Under the pieces are notes generated by a model. The model did not search any database. It saw nothing but the letters and a program-made list of their open reading frames with translations, and was not told where the DNA came from. A stretch of DNA of 64,000 bases from Fibrisoma montanum. Lineage in GTDB: Bacteria; Bacteroidota; Bacteroidia; Cytophagales; Spirosomataceae. Positions 41,280 through 50,389 of the stretch are shown one piece after another. The position numbers were made by a program, and so were the translations under genes. Within the stretch, counting starts at the first letter, position 1. Each line of letters begins with the position of its first letter. The DNA lies in contig NZ_QXED01000007.1 in assembly GCF_003583365.1 (NCBI RefSeq), forward strand, positions 310,001 through 374,000. The letters run 5' to 3'.

Positions 41280-44200
41280 TTAAATCGATGCATGAGTATC
41301 GGCCAGTTCCTCCTCCAGTTCGGGCTGAGTCCGCTGCGTACGACCGCTGATTCTCTCCTGTAATTTCTGGAAAATGACGTACAGCACCGGGACGATAAAG
41401 ACACCCAGCACTACGCCCGTCAGCATGCCCCCGGCCGTACCGATGCTGATCGAATGGTTCCCCTTAGCCGACGAACCCGTGGCGCTCATCAGCGGAATAA
41501 GTCCCACGATAAAGGCGAACGACGTCATCAGAATTGGCCGTAGTCGTAGTTGGGCAGCTTCCAGCGCCGATGCCATTAGAGCCATACCCGCCCGGCGTCG
41601 CTGAACGGCGTACTCAACGATCAGAATGGCGTTCTTGGCCAGCAGACCGATAAGCATGATCAACCCGACCTGCACGTAGATGTTGTTGTCGATACCCGCC
41701 AGATTGATCGCCCAGAAGACACCCAGCACACCCGTCGGTACGGACAGAATGACGGCCAGCGGCAGCAGGTAGCTCTCGTACTGAGCCGCCAGCAGGAAGT
41801 AGATGAACACCAGGCTGAGCAGGAAGATCAGACCCGACTGGTTACCGGCCGAAATCTCCTCGCGGGTGATGCCCGTCCACTCGTAGGTATAACCATTGGG
41901 CAGGTGCCTGGCGGCAACTTCCTCCACCGCCCGAATCGCATCCCCTGAACTGTAGCCGGGTTTGGGTATCCCGTTGATGACAACGGCGTTAAACAGGTTG
42001 TTGCGCGTGACCACTTCAGGACCGTAAACGCGCTTCAGCGACGCCACCGTGGTCAGCGGTACCATCTGCCCGGTCGTATTTTTGACATACACCCCGTTCA
42101 GTGACGAAGGATCGGCCCGGTACGGACTGTCGGCCTGCGCAATTACGCGGTAGAACTTGCCGAACCGGTTGAAGTCGGACGCGAACGTACTGCCGTAGTA
42201 GACCTGCATCGTTTGCAGAATATCCCCCGTCGATACGCCTAACTGCTTGGCTTTTTTGGCGTCAATCTCCAGCGAATACTGCGGTGTACCCGTATCGAAG
42301 GTGGTGAAAGCCGCGGCAATTTCCGGGCGTTTTCCCAGTTCGGCGAGGAACTGAGTAGCCGTGCTGTTAAGCTTGTCGAGCTTCCCGGCCGTCCGGTCCT
42401 GCAGCACCATCTCGAACCCATCGACGCTACCGAAGCCGGGCACTGTCGGGAAGGTAAACACATCAACGTGACCTTCACTGACCTTGGCCAGCTCCCCATT
42501 GATGGCCCCCATCACCGCGTCAAGATTCTGAATCGGTCCGCGTTCGGCGTAGGGTTTGAGGTTGATAAAGCCGACGGCATACGACGGACTAACCGAATTG
42601 GCAATGATGTTGAAGCCGCTGATGCCGTAGTGGCTGTGAACAGCGGGCATCTGATTCATAATCTGCTCAACGCGGTCGGCTACTTTCTGCGTGCGCTGCT
42701 GCGAAGCCCCCGCCGGTAATTTCAGCGAGTAGACAATGAACCCCTGGTCCTCGGACGGAATGAACCCGGTGGGTGTTTTGCGCATGATCCAGACCGTCGT
42801 GACGATGACCAGCGCCAGACCGCTTAAACCAACCCATTTGTGCCGAATCAGCATACGAGTAATGCTGACGTACCGTTTAGTTGTGGCTGTAAAGCCCGCG
42901 TTGAAAGCCGTAAAGAAACGACTCGCCAAGCCCTTTTTACCGGTCTGGTGCTCACTATCGGTGTGCTTATTCGTCAGGATCAATGCACACAAGGCCGGAC
43001 TCAGCGTCAGGGCGTTGACCGCCGAAATGAAGATCGCAATGGCCAGCGTAAAAGCAAATTGCTGGTAAAATACCCCGGCCGGGCCTTTCATGAAGCCAAC
43101 CGGCACGAATACGGCCGCCATAATGAGCGTGATCGACACGATGGCACCCGATATTTCCTGCATCGAACGTAACGTAGCGGTCTTGGCCGATTGCTTGCCC
43201 TGCTCCATCCGTGTGTGTACAGCTTCTACCACCAGAATGGCGTCGTCCACGACAATACCAATCGCCAACACCAATGCAAACAGGGTCAGCAGATTGATCG
43301 TAAAGCCGAACAGCTGCATGAAAAAGAACGTACCGATAATCGCGACCGGCACGGCAATGGCCGGAATCAGCGTCGAGCGGAAATCCTGCAAAAACAGGAA
43401 CACGACGATAAAGACCAGCACAAAAGCCTCAATCAGCGTGTGCGACACCTGGTCGATGGCTTCGTCGAGGAACGTTTTGGTACTGTATTCAACCGCGTAG
43501 TGAATGCCTTTCGGAAACGATTTGGTGGCTTTGTCCATGATTTCCAGCATTGCCACCTGAATGTCGTTTGCGTTGGAACCCGCCGTCTGATAGATCGCAA
43601 TGCCGGTAGCGGCCTTCCCGTTCACCTTCGTGTTTCCGCTGTAGGTGAAGGAGCCAAATTCGAGACGGGCTACGTCTTTCAGCAGGATGGTCGAGCCATC
43701 GGTATTGGCCCGCAACACGATCTGGTCGAACTCTTCGGGCTGCGTGAACTTACCCTTGTATTTGATCACATACTCGAAGGACTCCGCGCTGCTTTCGCCA
43801 ATCCGGCCCGGAGCAGCTTCGAGGTTCTGATCACGAATCGCGGCCAATACCTCCTGGGGCGACAGTCCGTAAGCCACCAATCGATCAGGTTTCAGCCACA
43901 CGCGCATGGCGTAGTCCTTCACCCCAAACACAACCGCCTGACCGACTCCCTTGACCCGCTGCAACTCCGGAATGATGTTGATCTTGGCGTAGTTCTGCAG
44001 GAACGTCTCGTCGTAAACGGCCTCGGTGCTGATCAGGTCGAGGAACATAATCAGGCTGTTTTGTAGCTTCTGGGTTGATATACCGGCCTGCACCACTTCG
44101 GCGGGCAACAGGCTGGTAGCCTTCGCGACGCGGTTCTGTACGTTCACGGCTGCCAGGTCGGGATTGGTACCCAGCTCGAAGAACACGTTGATTGCCACCG

Positions 44201-44459
44201 ACCCGTCGTTACCCGCCGACGAGGTCATGTAGGTCATATTTTCGACCCCGTTGATGGCTTCTTCCAACGGCGTTGCTACGGAACGAGCCACTACTTCGGA
44301 GTTCGCGCCGGGGTACGAAGCCGTCACCTGAACACTCGGTGGAGCAATGTCGGGAAACTGCGCAACTGGCATGGTCACTAAGGAAATAATCCCCAGAATG
44401 ACCAATAGAATAGAGATGACCGTCGCCAGAACCGGTCGTTCAATGAATAGTTTAAGCAT
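41280..44459 (-). CDS. RND efflux pump inner-membrane transporter (HAE1/AcrB type)
   Basis: A 1059-residue protein of AcrB length. The start at 44459 gives the standard MLKLFIERPVLATVIS; a longer frame upstream overlaps the intergenic region. Twelve membrane helices, the proton-relay pair in helix 4 (GIVVDDAILVVEAV) and the C-terminal LLAKNAILIVEYAVQRR are seen. Porter domains show PPSVQVTASYPGA and ATPLEEAINGV. It uses the proton gradient to drive drug or metabolite efflux with the neighbouring MFP and OMF. The substrate is unknown. Confidence 0.96.
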   Translation of the reverse strand: MLKLFIERPVLATVISILLVILGIISLVTMPVAQFPDIAPPSVQVTASYPGANSEVVARSVATPLEEAINGVENMTYMTSSAGNDGSVAINVFFELGTNPDLAAVNVQNRVAKATSLLPAEVVQAGISTQKLQNSLIMFLDLISTEAVYDETFLQNYAKINIIPELQRVKGVGQAVVFGVKDYAMRVWLKPDRLVAYGLSPQEVLAAIRDQNLEAAPGRIGESSAESFEYVIKYKGKFTQPEEFDQIVLRANTDGSTILLKDVARLEFGSFTYSGNTKVNGKAATGIAIYQTAGSNANDIQVAMLEIMDKATKSFPKGIHYAVEYSTKTFLDEAIDQVSHTLIEAFVLVFIVVFLFLQDFRSTLIPAIAVPVAIIGTFFFMQLFGFTINLLTLFALVLAIGIVVDDAILVVEAVHTRMEQGKQSAKTATLRSMQEISGAIVSITLIMAAVFVPVGFMKGPAGVFYQQFAFTLAIAIFISAVNALTLSPALCALILTNKHTDSEHQTGKKGLASRFFTAFNAGFTATTKRYVSITRMLIRHKWVGLSGLALVIVTTVWIMRKTPTGFIPSEDQGFIVYSLKLPAGASQQRTQKVADRVEQIMNQMPAVHSHYGISGFNIIANSVSPSYAVGFINLKPYAERGPIQNLDAVMGAINGELAKVSEGHVDVFTFPTVPGFGSVDGFEMVLQDRTAGKLDKLNSTATQFLAELGKRPEIAAAFTTFDTGTPQYSLEIDAKKAKQLGVSTGDILQTMQVYYGSTFASDFNRFGKFYRVIAQADSPYRADPSSLNGVYVKNTTGQMVPLTTVASLKRVYGPEVVTRNNLFNAVVINGIPKPGYSSGDAIRAVEEVAARHLPNGYTYEWTGITREEISAGNQSGLIFLLSLVFIYFLLAAQYESYLLPLAVILSVPTGVLGVFWAINLAGIDNNIYVQVGLIMLIGLLAKNAILIVEYAVQRRRAGMALMASALEAAQLRLRPILMTSFAFIVGLIPLMSATGSSAKGNHSISIGTAGGMLTGVVLGVFIVPVLYVIFQKLQERISGRTQRTQPELEEELADTHASI

Positions 44460-44519
44460 AGCGGATTGCGGTTGCCGGGGTAGCTGATGCCCCGGCAACC
44501 TTTCGTTAAATGAGATGAA

Positions 44520-45701
44520 TTACAGAGCTGAGGTTAGCTGATTGGTATCTTTCGTGACAAGCCTGGGTGTAATCACGTCGCCGTCGTGCAGGCGGTCCAG
44601 TCCATCGCGCACAATCCGTTCGCCGGGATTAACTCCCTGCCGGATGAGGTAGAAATTGCCGCTTTTCCCGGCAATCTGAATCGGACGGCTCTCCACCTTG
44701 TTGCTGTCGGCCACGGCGAAGACAAACACCCGGTCCTGGCGTTCAAAGGTGGCTTCCTGCGGTACGACGACGGTTTGGCCGTGCGGCTGCGGAATCCGAA
44801 CGCGGCCCGTTATGCCCGAACGTAGCAGACCCTGCCCGTTGGGAAACACCGCCCGGAAGCTGATGGCCCCCATCGACTTGTCGAACTGACCAGACACCAT
44901 TTCGATCCGGCCTTTCTGGCTGTACGGGCTGTTGTCGGCCAGCAGCAGATCTACCGCCGGGAACCGCTTGATTTTCTCGGCCATGCTGCGACCCGGTGCC
45001 TGCTGGGTGAATTGTAGGAAGTCAACCTCGCTCATCGAGAAGTATGCGTACAGTTCGCGAACGTCCGAAATGGTTGTCAGCGGTTGCGGTTCCGCGCGAC
45101 CCACCAGACTGCCCGGTTTGTAGGGCAACCGGCCAATGTAGCCATTAACGGGGGCCGTAATCAACGTGCGGCTCAGGTTTGTCTGGGCCGTACTGACCGT
45201 GGCCTTCGCCTGCTCAACGCTCGCTTTGGCTGCGTCGTAGGCTGACTGAGCCGCTTTGAGCTGCACTTCCGAAATAACCTTGTTCTGAACCAAAGGTGCC
45301 AGCCGGGCCACTTCGATGGCGGCTTTGTCCATATTGGCTTTGGCCGCCAGCAAACTGGCGCTGGCGTTGCTGAGCTGTTCGCGGTAGCTGCGTTCGTCAA
45401 TGCGGAACAGCGGTTGCCCTTTGCGAACGGCCGCACCTTCGTCGACGTAGATTTTCTGCAGATACCCCTCTACTTGCGGACGAATATCAATGTTGACTTT
45501 ACCTTCCAGCGTAGCCGGAAACTCCTGGTAGGTGGTCATGGAAGCGGTCTGCACCTGAACGACGGGCAGCGTTGGCGCCTGGACAGCGGCCGTCTGGCTT
45601 TGCTCTGCCGCCGAGCTACAGCCCAAAAGAAATAAAACGGGAAGGATGAACCGTGTGGCTTGACTACTAATTGGACGGATTAGGCTGTTGACCTGTTTCA
45701 T
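44520..45701 (-). CDS. RND efflux periplasmic adaptor (membrane-fusion) lipoprotein
   Basis: A 393-residue protein from the ATG at 45701; longer upstream frames run through a sequence without any fold. It has a signal peptide and lipobox LFLLGC. The MFP plan is clear: lipoyl/barrel-sandwich halves (TLEGKVNIDIRPQVEGYLQK, GAAVRKGQPLFRID and GYIGRLPYKPGSLVG in outline), a helical hairpin with KAAQSAYDAAKASVEQAKA, and a C-terminal β-barrel (VVPQEATFERQDRVFVF). It bridges the RND pump and the outer-membrane channel. It is first in the operon. Confidence 0.95.
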   Translation of the reverse strand: MKQVNSLIRPISSQATRFILPVLFLLGCSSAAEQSQTAAVQAPTLPVVQVQTASMTTYQEFPATLEGKVNIDIRPQVEGYLQKIYVDEGAAVRKGQPLFRIDERSYREQLSNASASLLAAKANMDKAAIEVARLAPLVQNKVISEVQLKAAQSAYDAAKASVEQAKATVSTAQTNLSRTLITAPVNGYIGRLPYKPGSLVGRAEPQPLTTISDVRELYAYFSMSEVDFLQFTQQAPGRSMAEKIKRFPAVDLLLADNSPYSQKGRIEMVSGQFDKSMGAISFRAVFPNGQGLLRSGITGRVRIPQPHGQTVVVPQEATFERQDRVFVFAVADSNKVESRPIQIAGKSGNFYLIRQGVNPGERIVRDGLDRLHDGDVITPRLVTKDTNQLTSAL

Positions 45702-45810
45702 TATGATTTGTTGTTTTGGGTGTGTAAAGAGGCTGGTTTGTCGGAGCAGTCCCTTAGTTTGTACAGCTTGCATAGCGGAGACGATGGGCCATCGATGGCC
45801 GTTGACGATG

Positions 45811-45841
45811 CAAAGGAGATGCCTACACACAGGCAGGGCAA
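45811..45841 (-). promoter_or_regulatory. Candidate promoter of the RND operon
   Basis: On the minus strand, TTG (45841-45839) and CTCCTTTG (45818-45811) are 20 bases apart. The -7 box matches TAnnTTTG except for its first two bases. It lies 110 bases before the adaptor start codon. Confidence 0.3.
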
Positions 45842-46166
45842 GTATAGATGACGTATGTCGGTAATGGCAGGACGAATGCAATTGGTCCTGAATTTTTGGC
45901 TTAGCCTTTTGTCAGAAAGACGCGCCAGTAGCGTGTGTAGCCCCCCGGAAGCAGATCTGAACAATACGGTAGGGTCCCCAGAACGGACTAAAGCATACCT
46001 TCCGGCAGGAGCTTAGCTCTCCCGTTTCGGCAATACCAGATGACCGGTTGTTTATTTTTTGCGGGGATACGTACCGACCTTGGCCGGGCAGACAACCGAT
46101 CAGAATCAGTACGTTCTATCACCATCCAGCCTGCATGGGCTTGAATGGCCTGTATTTGATAATATA

Positions 46167-46194
46167 ACAATGACATGCTTCCGCATGTCATTGT
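46167..46194 (-). terminator. Strong hairpin downstream of the DoxX-like gene
   Basis: A perfect 12-bp stem ACAATGACATGC/GCATGTCATTGT with a TTCC tetraloop, about 100 bases after the stop of the DoxX-like gene. Confidence 0.65.
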
Positions 46195-46291
46195 ACAGTT
46201 GAGAGATATGTCTTTACGGCTGGACCTTCACCCTTGGATAGTGTTCTCCAGATCGATCAGCAGGTAATTATAGAAGAATGCACTGAGGACT

Positions 46292-47026
46292 TTACGGAAC
46301 CCGAACCGGATCGTCCGGACTGTTGTAATAGTCGGTCATACACTGGTTGAGGGGCGTACCGGTTTTGTGAATACAATTACAGAAGTTTTCCCCGGCCACG
46401 GTGCGGTTTGTGTTCTTGAATTGCCGAATGCATTGTGGCAACGTATTGCGGGGCTTGATGCTGTAAAGGCTCGGAATACCCACCACACAAATCACCACAG
46501 CGGCAAACACGCCCGTGAAGAACAGCGTCGGGAATTTGTTGCTCATTCGGGTATTTCCGGTTGCGGTAACTGAAGCGGGTAAGCGATTAAAGGGCAGGAT
46601 GTATTTCCATTTCTCGTAATTCCAGCAGATCAGATACAGAGTAGCCAGCGTCATCAGCGGAGCCGTGAAAAGCGAGCCGTCGAACCGCACCGCATACGTC
46701 AGCATGCAAATATTCAGGATGATCGGGAAATAGAGGAACGCACCAAGGGTAACCGTACGCGGAATCAGCAGCAGGATAGCCGCCAATACCTGTACAACGC
46801 CGATAAAGGTGTAGTAATAACCCGTGTGATGTAAGGCCACCAGGTAACTCCCCATCGGATGATTGGCGGATAAGCCACTGGCAAAGCGTTCGTCCATGAG
46901 CTTTACGATGCCCGCCGGAATAAAGCCCGCTGCCAGCGCCAGCCGGTTAAAGATTGAAAAAAGCCAAAGCCATCTGTTTTGTCTGGCCTGCGCATGAAGC
47001 CGGTCAAGCGTCGAAGAAATAGGCAT
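46292..47026 (-). CDS. DoxX-like membrane protein
   Basis: A 244-residue protein. Residues 20-155 contain four membrane helices in the DoxX/MauE arrangement (FNRLALAAGFIPAGIVKLMD, YYTFIGVVQVLAAILLLIPR, LGAFLYFPIILNICML in outline). A fifth helix at ~165-188 leads to a Cys-containing C-terminal tail of ~50 residues (NFCNCIHKTGTPLNQC), which is unusual for the family and may bind metal or form disulfides. It follows the serine hydrolase gene by 21 bases and so is probably co-transcribed with it. The role is unknown. Confidence 0.75.
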   Translation of the reverse strand: MPISSTLDRLHAQARQNRWLWLFSIFNRLALAAGFIPAGIVKLMDERFASGLSANHPMGSYLVALHHTGYYYTFIGVVQVLAAILLLIPRTVTLGAFLYFPIILNICMLTYAVRFDGSLFTAPLMTLATLYLICWNYEKWKYILPFNRLPASVTATGNTRMSNKFPTLFFTGVFAAVVICVVGIPSLYSIKPRNTLPQCIRQFKNTNRTVAGENFCNCIHKTGTPLNQCMTDYYNSPDDPVRVP

Positions 47027-47047
47027 AGGTTGTAGGTCTCTTTCGTT

Positions 47048-48742
47048 CTAACTGCGATTGGCGGGAGCGTTTAAACGGGTAAATTTAATATTTGGAACCA
47101 CCGGATTGCTTAAGTCGAGGGCCACAACCTTGCCGGTTTTGTCCCGACGAAAGCGTACGATAATCCCACTGAACTGAAACGTATCGGTGTCAATTGCTTT
47201 GAACTCCAGACTTTTCGCCGGCGCATGGTCAAGGCGCATCAACAGACCGTCGCCTTTAGGTTCAATCTGCAGCACGCTGCCAAGTTCATCGCTGCCAAAC
47301 CGGCCGGTAAACGCCTGAAGATCGTCGGCTTTGGGGGTATATGCCTGTGCCCGGCGATACCGTGTTGTTTTGCCTTCCATGGACTTCAGTTCAACCTGGT
47401 CCTTCGACAGGTACTGTAATTCAAACTCATCGCCCGACATAAAAGTCAATACGGACCCCCAGCGTTTGAAGCGGTCGTTCGACTGGGCCACGAGGGCGGG
47501 GCCACCCGCCACACGCAGCCTGCCACGATCCACAACCAGGCGGAGTGGTTCGCCGGTACTCTCGCTGAAGAACATCCCTGCTCTGCTGCTTACCTCAAGA
47601 CCCGCCGGGTCGACGCCTTCGGCCGCGATCGGTGGCAAGGCGTTTTCGTTGCCCTGATCGCTGGTTGCGGGCACGTATAGTGCGTAGATGCGATGGGCGA
47701 GCGCCGTCGTACTCATGGCGTCTGTATTGCACATAACAGCGATCGACAGGCCATGTTCAGGATAGCGGCCCAGCCACGTACTGTAGCCGCCCGCCCCGCC
47801 GGAATGCCAGATCTCCCTGGTACCGCGGTACGTATCGAGAAACAGCCCACGGGCATAGCCCAGCTTTCTGCCGTTGTTCAGCGTTGCCGGTTTGTGAAGC
47901 GTTTCGGTGACGTATTTACCAAGACGGCCGTTCGTCAGCGCGTCGTTCCAGATCAGGAGGTCGTCGGCGGTACTGAGCATAGCGCCACCACCGCCCCGGT
48001 CATTATCCAGTTTCATGGCCAACTTCCAGCCGGCACCATCCTTTTCATAAGCCATTGAGCGGTTTCTGATGGTTTTGCGCAGGTTGGTGTGGTAGGCAGT
48101 ATTTTTCATGCCGAGCGGCTCAAACAGGCGCTTTCGCGTGAAGTCCTCGAACGACATCCCGCTCGTGCGGGCAACAATCTCCTTTAGCAGTACGTAACCG
48201 CTGTTTGAATACGAAAACTCAGCGCCGGGGACGAAATTAAGACTGCGCTGGCGGAGAATCAGGGTCAGGGCATCCTCATTCCCGGCCGTCAGCGGCAGGA
48301 TACCGGTCCAATCCCGGATGCCGCTGGTGTGGGTGAGCAGATGGTCGATGGTAATCTTGTGGCCGTAGTTGGGCAATTGCGGAATGTGTTTGCGGACGTC
48401 GTCGGAAAGGGAAAGTTTACCCTCTTCGACGAGGAGCAGGGTCGCTGCGGCAACAAACTGTTTGACTACCGATCCGGCATCGAGGACTGACTGCGTGTTC
48501 AGTAATACGTCGCGTTCCAGATCCGCAGAGCCGTACGCCGTTTTCGCAATCACGTTCCCCTGCCGGGAAACGGCGCATATACAACCAGGTGAGGTGGGCG
48601 TTGCCCAACTGAAGATCTTGTCGATTTCACTCGTTTTGTCCTGTGCCAAAGCGGCCGTACCGGTAAGCAAGGCTATGAACACCGATGCTGCCAGGAGTGA
48701 GACGGACGTCTGCCTGTATTGGCCCGTAGTTCTGAGATTCAT
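47048..48742 (-). CDS. Serine hydrolase of the class C β-lactamase/DD-peptidase fold
   Basis: A 564-residue exported protein (signal peptide cleaved near ALAQ). The catalytic motifs are SVVK (Ser91, Lys94), YSN (178-180) and HSGGAGG (third motif). A C-terminal β-rich domain (about 385-564) is present, as in many Bacteroidota esterase-like members. It is more likely an esterase or D-peptide hydrolase than an antibiotic-hydrolysing enzyme. It lies downstream of a 19-bp palindrome that may be an operator, and upstream of the DoxX-like gene. Confidence 0.88.
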   Translation of the reverse strand: MNLRTTGQYRQTSVSLLAASVFIALLTGTAALAQDKTSEIDKIFSWATPTSPGCICAVSRQGNVIAKTAYGSADLERDVLLNTQSVLDAGSVVKQFVAAATLLLVEEGKLSLSDDVRKHIPQLPNYGHKITIDHLLTHTSGIRDWTGILPLTAGNEDALTLILRQRSLNFVPGAEFSYSNSGYVLLKEIVARTSGMSFEDFTRKRLFEPLGMKNTAYHTNLRKTIRNRSMAYEKDGAGWKLAMKLDNDRGGGGAMLSTADDLLIWNDALTNGRLGKYVTETLHKPATLNNGRKLGYARGLFLDTYRGTREIWHSGGAGGYSTWLGRYPEHGLSIAVMCNTDAMSTTALAHRIYALYVPATSDQGNENALPPIAAEGVDPAGLEVSSRAGMFFSESTGEPLRLVVDRGRLRVAGGPALVAQSNDRFKRWGSVLTFMSGDEFELQYLSKDQVELKSMEGKTTRYRRAQAYTPKADDLQAFTGRFGSDELGSVLQIEPKGDGLLMRLDHAPAKSLEFKAIDTDTFQFSGIIVRFRRDKTGKVVALDLSNPVVPNIKFTRLNAPANRS

Positions 48743-48794
48743 GTGATTTGTAGTTAAAAATACGATACGTTCACTTTTAAATTATTCTAAAAAG

Positions 48795-48813
48795 TACTTT
48801 GTAAAACAAAGTA
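48795..48813. promoter_or_regulatory. Palindrome TACTTTGT-N3-ACAAAGTA, copy 1
   Basis: A perfect 8-bp inverted repeat around AAA, 53 bases before the serine hydrolase start, in the expected operator/promoter position. The flanking AAAG is shared with copy 2. It looks like the site of a dimeric regulator; no such regulator is encoded next to it. Confidence 0.6.
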
Positions 48814-48963
48814 TAAAGTAAAAATTTTTTCCTTCATTGAATGGACAACCGGTCAGGTGAACAGTACGGATTGACGTTTTAGGCATTGGCCTCTCACCCA
48901 TTGTCGCTGACACATCCTGCAAGCCTTTACCAGGCGAACCAGGAACTGCCTAACATCTGAAAG

Positions 48964-48982
48964 TACTTTGTGCAACAAAGTA
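48964..48982. promoter_or_regulatory. Palindrome TACTTTGT-N3-ACAAAGTA, copy 2
   Basis: Same arms as copy 1 around GCA, 169 bases further upstream of the serine hydrolase. No gene start lies nearby on either strand, so it either cooperates with copy 1 by looping or marks the promoter of a gene now lost. Confidence 0.55.
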
Positions 48983-49110
48983 AATGATTTACTCCTGAAA
49001 TAACCAAACTGATGGTAAGTTTTAATTTAACTGCTCACCAAAACGGAGTTTGTTTCTCGAAGTTACCGACGGGGTCCACTAGGTAGCTGACAACCCTGGC
49101 ATGAGGTTGG

Positions 49111-50376
49111 TTAGCTAATTGGTAACACGATGATGAATTCTGCGAATTCGCCCGGAGCGGTATTTACCTCCAGAGATCCACCATGCCCTTTGGTGATGAT
49201 GTCATAACTCAATGACAGGCCTAAGCCCGTGCCTTCGCCTGTTGGTTTGGTGGTGAAGAAAGGCTGGAAGATTTTAGTCTTCACCGCTTCGGGAATGCCG
49301 GTGCCGTTATCCTTTATCCGAATTTCAATCGTATTGGTCAACCGATGGCTATTCAGCCAAACGGTCGGTTGATAATCAGGCTGGCCTGTCTTCTGCTTTT
49401 GTTGAACCGTGTAGAAGGCGTTATTAAACAGATTCAGGAAGACGCGTCCCAGATCCTGAGCCACTACAGTAACGGGTGGTACATGAGGAGCTAAGTCAAT
49501 GATCAACTCGCAGCTGAAGGCTTTGTCCCTGGACCGAAACCCCTGGTAGGCGATCTGTAGATAGTCAGTGGCAAGCGTATTCAGGTTAGCAGGCTCCTTC
49601 TGGCCAGTACTGGTCCGGGAGTGCTCGAGCATGCCTTTAATGATAGCCGAAGCCCGACTGCCATGATGGGTAATCTTTTGCAGACTTTCGGATAGCTCGT
49701 CGGTGAGAATAAGCACCTCCTCGGTATCGCCAGCGGTAACAGCTTGCTTGAGTTCATCCGTCAGTTCGGTACCAAGTTCGGAAAAGTTATTGACGAAGTT
49801 GAGGGGATTCTGAATCTCGTGAGCAATACCCGCCGTTAGTTCGGCCATAGATGCCATTTTTTCTTTATGGATTAGCCGCTGCTCCTTAAGTTTTTGCCTG
49901 AACTGAAACAAGATAAAGAAGTAGATAATAACGCCGGCAAAGAGAAGAAGGTACAGGAAAAGCGTAGGCACAAACCACCATTTATGCAACAGATTACCTT
50001 CGACCGTAAAACTGAATTGAGCCGGCACATCGCCACTTTGCGTAGTCTTTACGAGAAAGGTATAATCTCCACCGTCGAGATGAGCATACTGCACTTGTGA
50101 ACAATCGGTGCAGTCGACCCAGGTATAATCCAGACCGGTGAGTTTATAGGCGAAGGATTTTTGGGTGGGATTGCGCGAATTAATAAACCGGAAATGCAGA
50201 TAGTTGTGATTGTAAGCGAGGGTAACCGGTTTTCCAGACTGTGGATTGATGGGAAAAAAGGCCGAGTCCATCTGATTATTGCCTGCTTCCACACTGATAA
50301 TTTTAACCAGTGGACGGCTGGTTTGAGCCAGTGCCAATTGGCCTGTTAAAAGGAGTAGGAACGTAGCATAGTTCAT
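49111..50376 (-). CDS. Sensor histidine kinase with short Y_Y_Y sensor domain
   Basis: A 421-residue membrane kinase. A signal peptide (LALAQ) is followed by a periplasmic Y_Y_Y-type β domain (about 45-125, with FAYKLTGLDYTWVDC and DGGDYTFLVK) but no β-propeller. One membrane helix follows (about 133-157). The HisKA His lies in AGIAHEIQNPLNFVNNFSEL. The HATPase boxes include FNNAFYTVQQ, IKDNGTGIP and GTGLGLSLSYDI. No receiver or HTH domain is present and no response regulator is adjacent. It is the last gene of a three-gene minus-strand operon (13-base gap). Confidence 0.9.
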   Translation of the reverse strand: MNYATFLLLLTGQLALAQTSRPLVKIISVEAGNNQMDSAFFPINPQSGKPVTLAYNHNYLHFRFINSRNPTQKSFAYKLTGLDYTWVDCTDCSQVQYAHLDGGDYTFLVKTTQSGDVPAQFSFTVEGNLLHKWWFVPTLFLYLLLFAGVIIYFFILFQFRQKLKEQRLIHKEKMASMAELTAGIAHEIQNPLNFVNNFSELGTELTDELKQAVTAGDTEEVLILTDELSESLQKITHHGSRASAIIKGMLEHSRTSTGQKEPANLNTLATDYLQIAYQGFRSRDKAFSCELIIDLAPHVPPVTVVAQDLGRVFLNLFNNAFYTVQQKQKTGQPDYQPTVWLNSHRLTNTIEIRIKDNGTGIPEAVKTKIFQPFFTTKPTGEGTGLGLSLSYDIITKGHGGSLEVNTAPGEFAEFIIVLPIS

Positions 50377-50389
50377 AAAATGGGTTTAT

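Larger units (their letters stand above)
45702..46291. other. Intergenic region upstream of the efflux operon
   Basis: 590 bases without a credible gene. A short minus-strand frame (45988-46191) has no family signature and starts inside a hairpin. No regulator of the pump is encoded here. The region holds one candidate promoter (45811-45841) and one strong hairpin (46167-46194). Confidence 0.5.
48743..49110. other. AT-rich intergenic region with two palindromes
   Basis: 368 bases between the serine hydrolase and the histidine kinase genes, both on the minus strand. It contains no gene but two copies of a perfect palindrome (48795-48813 and 48964-48982). Confidence 0.6.

Noticed and set aside
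43191-44066. Plus-strand open frame (291 codons) inside the RND transporter gene
   Set aside because: Antisense to the conserved RND core; composition rich in His/Arg as expected for a shadow frame.
45702-45881. Upstream extension of the efflux adaptor protein
   Set aside because: It would place ~60 residues without a leader before a perfect lipoprotein signal peptide; the ATG at 45701 is the better start.
45988-46191. Minus-strand frame of 67 codons upstream of the efflux operon
   Set aside because: It starts inside a strong hairpin, has no family signature, and gives a composition unlike the neighbouring genes. A weak likeness to a LytTR end was not convincing.
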